Shown here: positions 1 through 8,128 of the stretch, piece after piece
Layout: every line of letters begins with the position of its first letter
Numbering within the stretch: the first letter of the stretch is position 1
Assembly: GCA_026994735.1 (NCBI GenBank)
Contig: JALWQD010000282.1
Coordinates: forward strand, 1 to 14,835
Direction: 5' to 3'
DNA from: Gammaproteobacteria bacterium
GTDB lineage: Bacteria; Pseudomonadota; Gammaproteobacteria; SZUA-140
DNA: 14,835 nt
The notes under the pieces: model-generated
Databases searched by the model: none
What the model saw: only the letters and a program-made list of their open reading frames with translations
What the model was told of the DNA's origin: nothing
Translations under genes and position numbers: made by a program

Positions 1-1152
1 CTTCCGCGCATGTCCTTGCGACGGCCCGGAATCACTGTCACCAAGCTTGTAAAGCCAGTGAGCAGCGACACCAACCTCGGCCACCTTGGCCATATTCTGC
101 GAGCGGATCTGTACTTCAAGGTGGACGCCATATGCGCCAAACAGGATCGTATGCAGCGACTGGTAACCGTTGGCCTTGGGAATAGCGATATAATCCTTGA
201 AACGACCGGGAACCGGTTTGTAAAGGCTGTGAACTATACCCAAAGTACGGTAACAGTCATCCGCAGCAGCAACCGTGATACGAAAAGCATAGACATCAAA
301 TACGGCCGAGAAAGGCAAGTGTTTTGCGCGCATCTTCTGATAGATACTATAGACATGCTTTTCTCGCCCCTGAACGACAAAATCAACCAGCCGCTCCTCT
401 TCCAGACGCTGCTCGATATTTTCCTGAATCTTGCCAATAATTTCACCACGATTGCCGCGAGCTTTACGCACAGCCTCGGACAAAATGCGATAACGCATCG
501 GATAACTCTCAGCAAAACTCAGTTCCTGCAGCTCGGTACGAACCTGATTCATGCCCAGCCGGTTGGCAATGGGGGCATAGATTTCCAGCGTTTCACGGGC
601 AATTCGCTGTCGCTTTGCCAACGGCATTGCGCCCAGCGTGCGCATATTGTGCAGGCGATCTGCAAGCTTGATGATAATGACACGGATATCCTCTACCATT
701 GCCAATAACATCTTGCGCAGGTTCTCGGCCTGCGCCTGCTGGCGACTCAGGGAGCCTATCTGGGTCAGTTTGCTGACACCATCAACCAATTCGGCCACCT
801 CATCACCAAAACGGGCGGCAATCTCTCCTTTGCCAACGCCGGTATCTTCGATGACATCATGCAGAATTGCCGCCGCTATTGTCACCGCATTCATACGCAT
901 TTCAGCGAGGATCATAGCCACTGCCAACGGGTGACTGATGTAAGGCTCGCCGGAGAGACGGCGCTGACCCGTGTGTGCCTTGGCAGCACATTGATAGGCA
1001 TCACTAATCAGGGCCAGCTCGGTTGCCCCGAGATAGCCCTGCAGATAGGCATTCAGATCACTGGTTAGAAAGCCGGCATCGCTGCCCTCGCAGGCACCCG
1101 TAGCCGGCTCTCCGTCAAGCTCATTATTGGCAGCTTCTTCCGCGCTGGCCAT
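1..1152 (-). CDS. spoT: Bifunctional (p)ppGpp synthetase/hydrolase SpoT, N-terminal 384 residues (cut by window edge)
   Basis: Read on the minus strand from ATG at 1152, the frame is open to base 1, giving 384 codons of a protein that is usually about 700 residues, so the TGS/ACT half is outside. The HD hydrolase domain (about residues 45-200) keeps H74, the H98-D99 pair, E102-D103 and the D165-R-L-H-N segment. The synthetase domain (about 225-365) keeps D286 in the VFDVYAF stretch, the G-Y-Q-S-L-H-T block around Y330 and E346 in LEVQIRS. Residues 317-320 read RFKD, the RxKD form of bifunctional SpoT/Rel proteins rather than the ExDD form of RelA. A non-conserved, acidic stretch of about 24 residues precedes the homologous region. 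The gene lies 16 bases behind rpoZ with no clear Shine-Dalgarno sequence of its own, so it is probably co-transcribed and translated with rpoZ. It makes and destroys the stringent-response alarmone. Confidence 0.96.
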   Translation of the reverse strand, partial: MASAEEAANNELDGEPATGACEGSDAGFLTSDLNAYLQGYLGATELALISDAYQCAAKAHTGQRRLSGEPYISHPLAVAMILAEMRMNAVTIAAAILHDVIEDTGVGKGEIAARFGDEVAELVDGVSKLTQIGSLSRQQAQAENLRKMLLAMVEDIRVIIIKLADRLHNMRTLGAMPLAKRQRIARETLEIYAPIANRLGMNQVRTELQELSFAESYPMRYRILSEAVRKARGNRGEIIGKIQENIEQRLEEERLVDFVVQGREKHVYSIYQKMRAKHLPFSAVFDVYAFRITVAAADDCYRTLGIVHSLYKPVPGRFKDYIAIPKANGYQSLHTILFGAYGVHLEVQIRSQNMAKVAEVGVAAHWLYKLGDSDSGPSQGHARK

Positions 1153-1168
1153 AATAACTGAAGAGGCT

Positions 1169-1450
1169 TTACGCCCCGCCGCCAGCCGGTGAGTCTTCTC
1201 CGAGCAACTCTTCTTCACTGACCATCGATTCTTCCGCATGTTCGCGGGCGCTGATTTCGTCGAGTACCTGAGCATTAATAGTGCCTTCGGCAATCTCACG
1301 CAAGGCGACAACTGTCGGCTTATCATTATCCCAGGATACCGTTGCCTCCATACCATTGGCCAGCTGGCGTGCGCGCTTGCTGGCAATGCGCACAAGCTCA
1401 AAACGATTATCGATATGATCCAGGCAATCCTGTACGGTTACACGAGCCAT
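1169..1450 (-). CDS. rpoZ: DNA-directed RNA polymerase omega subunit
   Basis: This 93-residue protein begins MARVTVQDCLDHIDNRFELV and contains the NDKPTVVALREIAEG block, a near match to enterobacterial omega. Length is normal (E. coli 91). Omega binds the beta-prime subunit, helps assemble core RNA polymerase and forms part of a ppGpp binding site, which fits its position directly before spoT. The ATG at 1450 is preceded by a good Shine-Dalgarno sequence (GAGGAAAG, about 6 bases upstream). The C-terminal tail is acidic and ends in a Gly-rich SPAGGGA, a part that varies widely in this family. There are 80 bases between gmk and rpoZ, with a promoter-like element in the gap, and 16 bases to spoT. 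Confidence 0.97.
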   Translation of the reverse strand: MARVTVQDCLDHIDNRFELVRIASKRARQLANGMEATVSWDNDKPTVVALREIAEGTINAQVLDEISAREHAEESMVSEEELLGEDSPAGGGA

Positions 1451-1500
1451 TCTTGTCTTTCCTCAAAGTCAGTGGTTGTCGATAGATAGATTTAATGGTG

Positions 1501-1506
1501 ATTATA
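1501..1506 (-). promoter_or_regulatory. Candidate -10 element of an internal promoter for rpoZ-spoT
   Basis: The minus strand reads a perfect TATAAT here, in the 80-base gap between gmk and rpoZ, about 50 bases before the rpoZ start codon. No good -35 hexamer sits 16-18 bases upstream, so it would need an activator or be weak. A separate promoter would let rpoZ-spoT be expressed apart from yicC-gmk. Inference from motif and position only. Confidence 0.4.
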
Positions 1507-1530
1507 GCGATAAAAGGGGTGCAATTGACA

Positions 1531-2172
1531 TCACTGACGATGACAACGTTGTCCTTCAATAAGTTCTTGCAGTGCGCACGCTGCTTGCTCGAAGTCAGCA
1601 TTGACAATCTGGAAGTCATATTCATCAGCATGCGAGAGCTCCAGACGAGCGTCACGCATACGGCGGGCGATAATTTGCTCATCATCCTGGGCCCGCGCAC
1701 GCAGGCGCTGTTCGAGAACATCGATAGATGGAGGTAAAATATAGACAGCCACTGCATCCGGGAGCAGGGTACGCACCGCCCGTGCGCCTTGCCAGTCAAT
1801 TTCAAGGATCACATCCAGGCCATCAGCAAGACGTTGCTCGACATCGGCATGTGCAGTGCCATAGGCATGGTCAAACACCTGCGCATGCTCAAGAAAGGCA
1901 CCGGCAGCCACCATGCAAGCAAATTTCTCCGCACTAACAAAGTGATAGTCAACACCATCGACCTCGCCCTCTCTGGGCTCCCGGGTAGTGTGAGAAACGC
2001 TGACCACCAAACTATCCAGGCGCTCAATCATGGCCCTGACCAAACTCGTCTTGCCTGCCCCGGAGGGGGCCGAAACAATAAACAGCAGACCTCGGGTGCG
2101 GTGCTCACTGCCCACCGGCATGTCATTGCCGCCAATCAATTTTTTCTCATCCACTCGGCTCTTCGCTCTCAT
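1531..2172 (-). CDS. gmk: Guanylate kinase
   Basis: The protein phosphorylates GMP to GDP with ATP in the cytoplasm and so feeds GTP and (p)ppGpp synthesis. The Walker A loop APSGAGKT is at residues 35-42, followed by the GMP-binding SVSHTTREPREGE segment (about 58-70), the FLEHAQVF and EIDWQGA motifs, and the lid region with RRM. As given it has 213 residues, close to the E. coli 207. The start is uncertain. The ATG at 2172 overlaps the yicC stop (ATGA), which suits translational coupling but has no Shine-Dalgarno sequence. The in-frame ATG at 2121 (residue 18) has a weak GGCGG upstream and would start the protein about 11 residues before the conserved LFIVSAPSG, nearer to the family norm. 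The first 17 residues are hydrophilic and not family-like. Confidence 0.96.
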   Translation of the reverse strand: MRAKSRVDEKKLIGGNDMPVGSEHRTRGLLFIVSAPSGAGKTSLVRAMIERLDSLVVSVSHTTREPREGEVDGVDYHFVSAEKFACMVAAGAFLEHAQVFDHAYGTAHADVEQRLADGLDVILEIDWQGARAVRTLLPDAVAVYILPPSIDVLEQRLRARAQDDEQIIARRMRDARLELSHADEYDFQIVNADFEQAACALQELIEGQRCHRQ

Positions 2173-3029
2173 TCAACATTTTGAATCTGTTCTCGCATCT
2201 GCTCTATCAATACCTTCATCTCCACCGCTGCCGCCGTTGTTGCTAACGATAACGACTTTGATGCCAGTGTATTTGCCTCCCGATTAAGCTCTTGCATGAG
2301 AAAATCCAGGCGCCGCCCGACGGGCTCAGCAAGGACGCGTAAACGGTTCACTTCTGCAATATGGGCATCGAGCCTGTCGAGTTCCTCAGCAACATCGCTA
2401 CGTTGGGCCAGAATAACCATTTCCTGTTCCAGGCGCGCTTCATCAAAGCCTGCATTCAGCTCCTCAAGACGGGCCAGCAGACGTTGGCGCTGGGTCATCA
2501 AGACTGCCGGCAAAACAGTCCTGACCTGGTCGACTTGTGCCTGCAACAGGGTACAACGCTTTGCTATCAAGTCGGCAATCATTGCCCCTTCGGCAGCACG
2601 TGCCCGACAAAACTCCTTCATCACTTGCGCCAGCAAGGCCATAGCCTGTGCATGGCTGTCGCTGTTAAGCGGCAAACTTTCCTTGACAACACCGGGCCAG
2701 GACAAAAGTGCTAACGGCTCTACAGCAGCAACACCGGCTCGTTGCTGCAGCTGATGGCAGACCACTAACAGGGCATCCAGGCGTTCATTATCAATGCTCA
2801 TTGCCCCGGACGTCACATTATCGGGCAGATAGCGCAAGGAAATATCGCATTTTCCTCGCCTCAAGGAGTCACGCAGGTACTGGCGGCAAGCCCCTTCAAT
2901 GCCACGAAAGGCATCAGGAAGTCGTAGCGACAAATCAAGATAGCGGTGATTAACGCCGCGAACCTCCCACAGTAAACGACCCTCAGGCAAACTCATCTCC
3001 GCCGTCGCAAAGGCTGTCATACCCTCCAT
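2169..3029 (-). CDS. yicC: YicC family endoribonuclease
   Basis: This 286-residue protein matches E. coli YicC along its whole length. The N-terminal YicC domain starts MTAFATAE and contains EVRGVNHRYLD and LRRGKCDISLRY. The C-terminal DUF1732 domain contains RLEQEMVILAQRSDVAEELDRL, RRLDFLMQELNREANTL and KVLIEQMREQIQNVE. Family members have been reported as RNases that affect small-RNA turnover; the substrate here is not known. The start at 3029 is well set by GGAGG five bases upstream. The protein is the first gene of a unit with gmk, whose longest start overlaps this stop codon. One odd point is the segment after ASKS, which reads LSLATT where E. coli has a polar, acidic INAEVT, so two polar or charged positions are lost. 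Confidence 0.95.
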   Translation of the reverse strand: MEGMTAFATAEMSLPEGRLLWEVRGVNHRYLDLSLRLPDAFRGIEGACRQYLRDSLRRGKCDISLRYLPDNVTSGAMSIDNERLDALLVVCHQLQQRAGVAAVEPLALLSWPGVVKESLPLNSDSHAQAMALLAQVMKEFCRARAAEGAMIADLIAKRCTLLQAQVDQVRTVLPAVLMTQRQRLLARLEELNAGFDEARLEQEMVILAQRSDVAEELDRLDAHIAEVNRLRVLAEPVGRRLDFLMQELNREANTLASKSLSLATTAAAVEMKVLIEQMREQIQNVE

Positions 3030-3053
3030 CGCAACCTCCAGCTATTTGCCATT

Positions 3054-3083
3054 ATTAGAGTTCCCTTTATCGTTGGCCGGCAA
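3054..3083 (-). promoter_or_regulatory. Candidate sigma-70 promoter for yicC-gmk
   Basis: On the minus strand TTGCCG (3083-3078) is followed after 18 bases by TCTAAT (3059-3054), matching 4 of 6 and 5 of 6 consensus bases. Transcription would begin near 3047, about 18 bases before the yicC start and just upstream of its Shine-Dalgarno sequence. It lies in the 112-base gap between divergent genes. Motif reading only. Confidence 0.4.
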
Positions 3084-3141
3084 GATTAGCAAACGTTAGC
3101 CAGAATACAAGCACAAAAAATGGCCGTTTTTCAGACAACGC

Positions 3142-6100
3142 ATGGCCTCGCAACGACAAATAAAGGCTAGAGGGGATTGTGCCGATAGAACAACTGATAA
3201 CAACACCAGACTCTTCGGGTTTATACATTTGAGAAATAACGGCAAACTATCCTCTGCGCAACAAAGGCAACCGAACCAACGCGCCTACGAGCGTTATGCC
3301 GTCAATCTGAGCGCGGAATGTACGCTGCCGGACACTAAAACCTGCCCTTGCACCATCCTGAATCTTTGTGCCGGAGGCATGTATATCGACCTTCAAGGCC
3401 ATCCGGCACTCACTCAAGGAGAGCTACTGACAATCCGTGTCATGGCACCGCAAGCCGCTGTCGATGAGCCGAAGCCGACAATATCACTGATCACACGCAT
3501 TGTACGCCGCGAAGGCCAACATTGTGGCCTCGCCCTGATGGACCCCGCCTGCGCGGATATATTGACGCTCATTGAGCGAGTATCCAAACAATCGCCGGCA
3601 ACCGTTGGCCCAACATCAAGTGCGAAGGAAAAACAGCCCCGTAGTGACCGTGGCGAAATACTCGTTGAATGCCGCCAGATCATCATTGAACAAATCCCCA
3701 CCCTGCTCACCGATTTCACCCGTATCATCCGTGACGAGCTCTTCAAATCGGCCGAAGCATCTCACCATGCCAGCGAGCAAAATGCCTACTTCAGTGCCCT
3801 GTCGATATTCAATGACCAAAGCGAGCATTTCACTGAACAGGTGCTGGCAAACATCGACAGTGCCCTCCAGCAAGCCCCTTGCCAAGAGCCGCAAGACAGT
3901 GCGGAAGACAGCACGGAAGATACCGGACAGCTCACATTAATGGGCGACGAAGAAGTCGAGGAATGGCTCGCAACGACCGACATTATCAGTCTTGCAGAAC
4001 GCTTAAACCAGACGGAATTAACCGCGCTTGAGCAGCGTCTCGATACTCTTTTCGAGCTTCCTGTCAACGCAGACAACAACCCCTTTCGTCCGCTCATCTT
4101 CGCCAATGAATTCCTCTCTGCACTCGAAAAAATGGGGCTGGAAACGGTGGCCACACATTGCTGTCACCATGTTTTTCGCAAGCTACTGGCTGAAACATGT
4201 GAAGTGATCTATCCTGAGCTCAACGCCTATCTGATCAAATGTAACATTTTGCCACGACTGCACTTCAAGGTCGGCAAAAAAAAGAAAGTGCGGCAAAAAA
4301 CAGCTGAGCCCGTAGATAACCTCACGGAGGCAGCAGAAACAAAAAATAATGAAGCAGACGCTGCAAGCCAACAACCGGCAACAACTGAAAATACGACCAC
4401 AGACACCCGCTCCCCCGGCGAAAAAAGCGGCCGGGATATCTACCAGATCGTTAATGAACTGGAAGGCTTGCGCCATGACCTGCAACAACAGGCACTGCAA
4501 GTCGCGGGAAAACTCCCCAAATACAGTCAACAGGCTGAAAACCTCCCGCCCCAGCAGCAGAGACAACAGGCTCAGGCGGAATTATCCGGCCAGGTTGCGA
4601 CTGCCATTGGCAAAGGACATAGCAACACCGGACTCAGCGACCAAACTGATTCCGACGCAGAGACCTATTCTCTTGGCGATATCTTCCAGGCACTGGATAG
4701 TTTGCAACTCAGCCCACCGATTGACCCGGCCGAAAACCATGCCGGCGTCTACCCACAACTTGATGCCCTGCTGCGCACTCAATTTGGAGATGAGCGACAA
4801 ATTGAATCGCATCAACGCAGTATCATCAATGTAGGCGGGCGCCTGTTTTCTTCCTTGCTTGATGATCAGATTGTTTCCGGCCAGGTCAAGGATTGGCTGA
4901 AGAGACTGGAAGTACCGTTATTAAAACTCGCTCTGCAGGATGATTCACTGTTCACGGACAAGAGCCATATTGCCCGACAAATCGTCAACCAGGTGGCAAA
5001 GCTCGAAGTTTATGGTGACGATGAGGGCCGTAGTGGCCATTCCCCCGTCCTCGAAGAAGTCGACAGGCTTTTGTCGCGCATCGATCATTCAGACAATATC
5101 GATGAATCTGTTCTGAAAAAGGTTTTACGCAAACTCGATATGTTGATTGCCATCCAGGACGATGCCTACGGCGCCAACCTTGACGAGGTCGTCAGTGGTT
5201 GCGACAAAGAACAACAGGTGCGCGCTGACGGCATTCATCGTGAACATGAACTGCAACTGCTCGCCGTCAAGCTGTCACCACCGACGACGACAAACAACAA
5301 TGATGATATCGACGCCCACTGGCGCGACAAGGTAGCTCATCTGAGGCCCGACACCTGGATCCTGTTTATCGATCAAGCCAACAAACCACGACGACTGAAA
5401 TTGGCCTGGATCAGCAAACACCGTGATCGCTTCGTTCTCGTCAATCTACGCGGCCTGCGTGAATTGACATTGACCGACCAACAGCTGGCACAATCGCTAC
5501 GGGACAACACGGCATTTATCCTTGAAGACGCTGAAGAGCCCGCTCTTGATCGTGCCCAATACGCGATGTTGCAGCAACTGCACCGGCAACTACTGCACGA
5601 GACGACGCATGACCCGGTGACGGGCCTGATCAATCGCCATGAATTCGAAAGCCGCCTCAGCAATACGATTCGGGAACTACACATCAATGGCCATGACGGC
5701 AGCTTCAGCCTTATTGACATTGACCAGTTCCGTATCATCAATGATGCCTGCGGCAGCACAGAAGGCGATAAACTGCTGCACCAGTTCGCCCGGCAACTGC
5801 GCCAACACTATGGTGATGACGCGGTCATTGCCCGCCTTGGCAATGATGACTTTGCCATCCTCAGCACACAGATCACCAGCACCGAAGCGAAGAAAAAACT
5901 GGAAACCCTGAGCATCGATGACTTCCATTTTCAGACTAAATGTTACCCGGTCGATTTCTCCGCCATTGTTTACCCCTTGATAGGTCTCGCTGCCAACGAA
6001 GAACCGACAGCCTTGATCAGCAGCGCCAAAGACCTTTGCCGACAAGCAAGAAACCGTGGCGAGGCTATCAGCATTTTTTCAGCCCAATTGGAAGACAAAG

Positions 6101-6906
6101 AGCGCAAGCGCAGCCTGACCTGGCTAACAAAAGTCAATAACATCATCAGCCATGACGAAAGATTGTCCTTGCGCTATCAGCCCATTGTCCCCATTAGTGG
6201 CGACCAGGACGAACCTCATCATTCCGAGATCCTGCTGGCAATGAAAGACGAGCAGGGACGCATCGTATCGCCGCAAGAATTCGTCCTTGCCGCCGAACGT
6301 TTTCACAAGATGCCGGTCATTGACAGACTGGTCGTCAACCAGGTCATGAATTGGTTACGGGAACACCCTGACCTCTTCGAACTGACAGGCAGTCTGGCGA
6401 TCAATCTTTCAGGACATTCCCTTAATGAGAAAGCCTTTCGCAGCTTTCTTGTCGACGAGGTACGAAATGCCGGTGTCCCCGCCGAACGCATCTGCTTTGA
6501 AGTCACGGAAACAGCAGGCATTGACAGCCTTCGTCATGCCGCCGACTTCATCAACGAAATTCGTGATCTCGGCTGCCAGTTTTCACTCGACGACTTTGGC
6601 AGCGGCATGTCTTCTTATGGCTATTTACGCCAATTACCCGTCGATTTCCTCAAGATTGACGGCATCTTTATCAAAGATCTCGATCAATCCCCGGAGGACT
6701 TTGCCATCGTCAAGTCCATCACTGAAATCGGCCATTTTCTGGGCAAGAAAATCATCGCGGAATATGTCGAAAACGAGACAATCCTTGAGCGCCTGCGTGA
6801 AATTGGTGTTGACTATGCCCAAGGTTATCACTTTGGCAAACCGCGTTTTCTCAGTGAACTTGAAACAGCCAGTCTGACACGCGTTGGCGGACACCGCCAA
6901 GCATAA
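3142..6906 (+). CDS. PilZ-DUF1631-GGDEF(degenerate)-EAL c-di-GMP signalling protein
   Basis: This is a 1254-residue soluble protein with no signal peptide or membrane segment. A PilZ-like domain (about 45-135) has RAYER (R47, R51) and NLCAGG (74-79), a variant of the c-di-GMP-binding D/NxSxxG. DUF1631 follows (about 171-795), with a Gln/Asn/Thr-rich linker near 380-505 and the family's closing block (TWILF...LKLAWIS...LVNLRGL, from about 733). The GGDEF domain (about 820-960) has GNDDF at 900-904 and no RxxD inhibitory site, so it is probably not a cyclase. The EAL domain (about 1005-1245) keeps E1029 (EIL), N1088, E1120, D1150-D1151, K1171, E1207/E1210 and Q1227, so phosphodiesterase activity is likely. 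I chose ATG 3142 as the only ATG upstream of the PilZ domain; no good Shine-Dalgarno is visible. The gene is monocistronic and divergent from yicC. Expected role: degrading or sensing c-di-GMP. Confidence 0.9.
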   Translation: MASQRQIKARGDCADRTTDNNTRLFGFIHLRNNGKLSSAQQRQPNQRAYERYAVNLSAECTLPDTKTCPCTILNLCAGGMYIDLQGHPALTQGELLTIRVMAPQAAVDEPKPTISLITRIVRREGQHCGLALMDPACADILTLIERVSKQSPATVGPTSSAKEKQPRSDRGEILVECRQIIIEQIPTLLTDFTRIIRDELFKSAEASHHASEQNAYFSALSIFNDQSEHFTEQVLANIDSALQQAPCQEPQDSAEDSTEDTGQLTLMGDEEVEEWLATTDIISLAERLNQTELTALEQRLDTLFELPVNADNNPFRPLIFANEFLSALEKMGLETVATHCCHHVFRKLLAETCEVIYPELNAYLIKCNILPRLHFKVGKKKKVRQKTAEPVDNLTEAAETKNNEADAASQQPATTENTTTDTRSPGEKSGRDIYQIVNELEGLRHDLQQQALQVAGKLPKYSQQAENLPPQQQRQQAQAELSGQVATAIGKGHSNTGLSDQTDSDAETYSLGDIFQALDSLQLSPPIDPAENHAGVYPQLDALLRTQFGDERQIESHQRSIINVGGRLFSSLLDDQIVSGQVKDWLKRLEVPLLKLALQDDSLFTDKSHIARQIVNQVAKLEVYGDDEGRSGHSPVLEEVDRLLSRIDHSDNIDESVLKKVLRKLDMLIAIQDDAYGANLDEVVSGCDKEQQVRADGIHREHELQLLAVKLSPPTTTNNNDDIDAHWRDKVAHLRPDTWILFIDQANKPRRLKLAWISKHRDRFVLVNLRGLRELTLTDQQLAQSLRDNTAFILEDAEEPALDRAQYAMLQQLHRQLLHETTHDPVTGLINRHEFESRLSNTIRELHINGHDGSFSLIDIDQFRIINDACGSTEGDKLLHQFARQLRQHYGDDAVIARLGNDDFAILSTQITSTEAKKKLETLSIDDFHFQTKCYPVDFSAIVYPLIGLAANEEPTALISSAKDLCRQARNRGEAISIFSAQLEDKERKRSLTWLTKVNNIISHDERLSLRYQPIVPISGDQDEPHHSEILLAMKDEQGRIVSPQEFVLAAERFHKMPVIDRLVVNQVMNWLREHPDLFELTGSLAINLSGHSLNEKAFRSFLVDEVRNAGVPAERICFEVTETAGIDSLRHAADFINEIRDLGCQFSLDDFGSGMSSYGYLRQLPVDFLKIDGIFIKDLDQSPEDFAIVKSITEIGHFLGKKIIAEYVENETILERLREIGVDYAQGYHFGKPRFLSELETASLTRVGGHRQA

Positions 6907-6917
6907 TGGCAAGACTG

Positions 6918-6956
6918 AAAAAGAGCCGCTGAATGACATATTCAGCAGCTCTTTTT
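6918..6956. terminator. Bidirectional rho-independent terminator
   Basis: A near-perfect hairpin lies between two convergent genes: A-tract 6918-6922, GAGC 6923-6926, GCTGAAT 6928-6934, a 5-base loop, ATTCAGC 6940-6946, GCTC 6948-6951 and T-tract 6952-6956. There is one C/A mismatch. Because an A-tract precedes and a T-tract follows, it can end transcripts both from the c-di-GMP gene (stop at 6906) and from fbp on the other strand (stop at 7014). Confidence 0.88.
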
Positions 6957-7013
6957 CATCTCGTCAAGCCATACCTAACAGCAACACGGGCGGATATTCA
7001 TTGCCCCGAAAAA

Positions 7014-8021
7014 CTATTTTTCTTCCTTGTGATAAGCGATCACACGCTCAACTTCATTACGAGAACCGAGAACAACCGGTACGCGCTGATGCAGTTCGGT
7101 CGGTTTCAAATCCATGATTCGCTCTGTTCCTGTCGAGCTGACACCCCCTGCCTGCTCAACGATGAATGACATCGGATTGGCTTCGTACATCAACCGTAAC
7201 TTGCCACCACGCCCGGGATCACGAGCATCATTGGGATACATGAAAATACCGCCACGAACCAGAATTCGGTGCACCTCGGCAACCATGGAAGCAACCCAGC
7301 GCATATTAAAGTTATCCCCGCGCGGGCCATCGACGCCGGCAATGCATTCGTCGACATAACGCTTGATCGGAGGAAACCAGAAGCGCTCATTGGAGGCATT
7401 AATGGCAAATTCGCGCGTATCCTCAGGGATTTTCATATCCGGATGCGTGAGAATGAATTCGCCGACATTCTGATCAAGGGTAAAGCCATTCGTACCATGA
7501 CCGGTGGTCATCACCATCATCGTTGAAGGGCCATACAGTGCATAGCCGGCGCAGACCTGCTCAGCACCTGGCTGCATGAAATCTTCTTCGCCAGGATCGC
7601 TCACACCTTCCGGACAACGGAGCACCGAAAAGATGGTGCCAACGGAAATATTGACATCGATATTTGATGAGCCATCAAGCGGATCGAAGGCCAGCAGGTA
7701 TTTTCCTTTCGGATAGCGACTGGGAATAGGGGAAACCTCATCAACCTCTTCAGAAGCCATCCCCGCAAGATGTCCGCCCCATACCGTCGCATCAATCATC
7801 ATGTCATTGGTAATGATATCAAGCTTTTTCTGCGTCTCACCCTGAACATTTTCACTGCCAGCACTCCCCAGGACACCGATCAGCTGACCTTTATTAACAG
7901 CACTGGAAATGTTCTTACAGGCCGTAAAAACATCATTGAGCAGCGCCGTAAAATCCCCTGTTCCCCCTGTACGACGCTGTTCCTCGATAATGAACTGCGT
8001 AATCGTCTGACCTATTTGCAT
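7014..8021 (-). CDS. fbp: Class I fructose-1,6-bisphosphatase
   Basis: This 335-residue enzyme hydrolyses fructose 1,6-bisphosphate to fructose 6-phosphate in gluconeogenesis (or, in an autotroph, the Calvin cycle). Class I signatures are the metal-binding ASEEVDE (E91, E92), DPLDGSSN at 113-120, ENVQGE near the N-terminus, the substrate-binding block around NMRWVASMVAEVHR, and GGKLRLMYEANPM. The start at 8021 is chosen because AGGAGAGG lies directly upstream and the protein then begins MQIGQTITQFIIEEQ, aligning with E. coli Fbp. The frame stays open to another ATG at 8093 (24 more residues), which has AGGA three bases before it but no homology support. The gene stands alone, divergent from the envelope gene run and facing a shared terminator. 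No neighbour tells whether it serves gluconeogenesis or carbon fixation. Confidence 0.96.
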   Translation of the reverse strand: MQIGQTITQFIIEEQRRTGGTGDFTALLNDVFTACKNISSAVNKGQLIGVLGSAGSENVQGETQKKLDIITNDMMIDATVWGGHLAGMASEEVDEVSPIPSRYPKGKYLLAFDPLDGSSNIDVNISVGTIFSVLRCPEGVSDPGEEDFMQPGAEQVCAGYALYGPSTMMVMTTGHGTNGFTLDQNVGEFILTHPDMKIPEDTREFAINASNERFWFPPIKRYVDECIAGVDGPRGDNFNMRWVASMVAEVHRILVRGGIFMYPNDARDPGRGGKLRLMYEANPMSFIVEQAGGVSSTGTERIMDLKPTELHQRVPVVLGSRNEVERVIAYHKEEK

Positions 8022-8128
8022 GGTTTCCTCTCCTGATTCCAAAATGATTCTGTTCGCGACGGCGTCCTGCAAGGTTTCGTACGGATCTGTCATCCGTCCT
8101 TGTCTTCACGCTACCCTCCCGATCAGGC

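Noticed and set aside
10..708. Plus-strand open frame of 232 codons
   Set aside because: It lies opposite spoT, whose minus-strand translation is unmistakable; the plus-strand product shows no recognisable family.
3060..3141. Plus-strand promoter for the c-di-GMP gene
   Set aside because: TTGGCC at 3073-3078 has no acceptable -10 at 16-18 bases; other combinations are no better than chance.
4276..4308. Lys-rich stretch resembling a nuclear localisation signal
   Set aside because: The gene is clearly bacterial and the stretch is an interdomain linker rich in A-runs; no basis for a targeting role.
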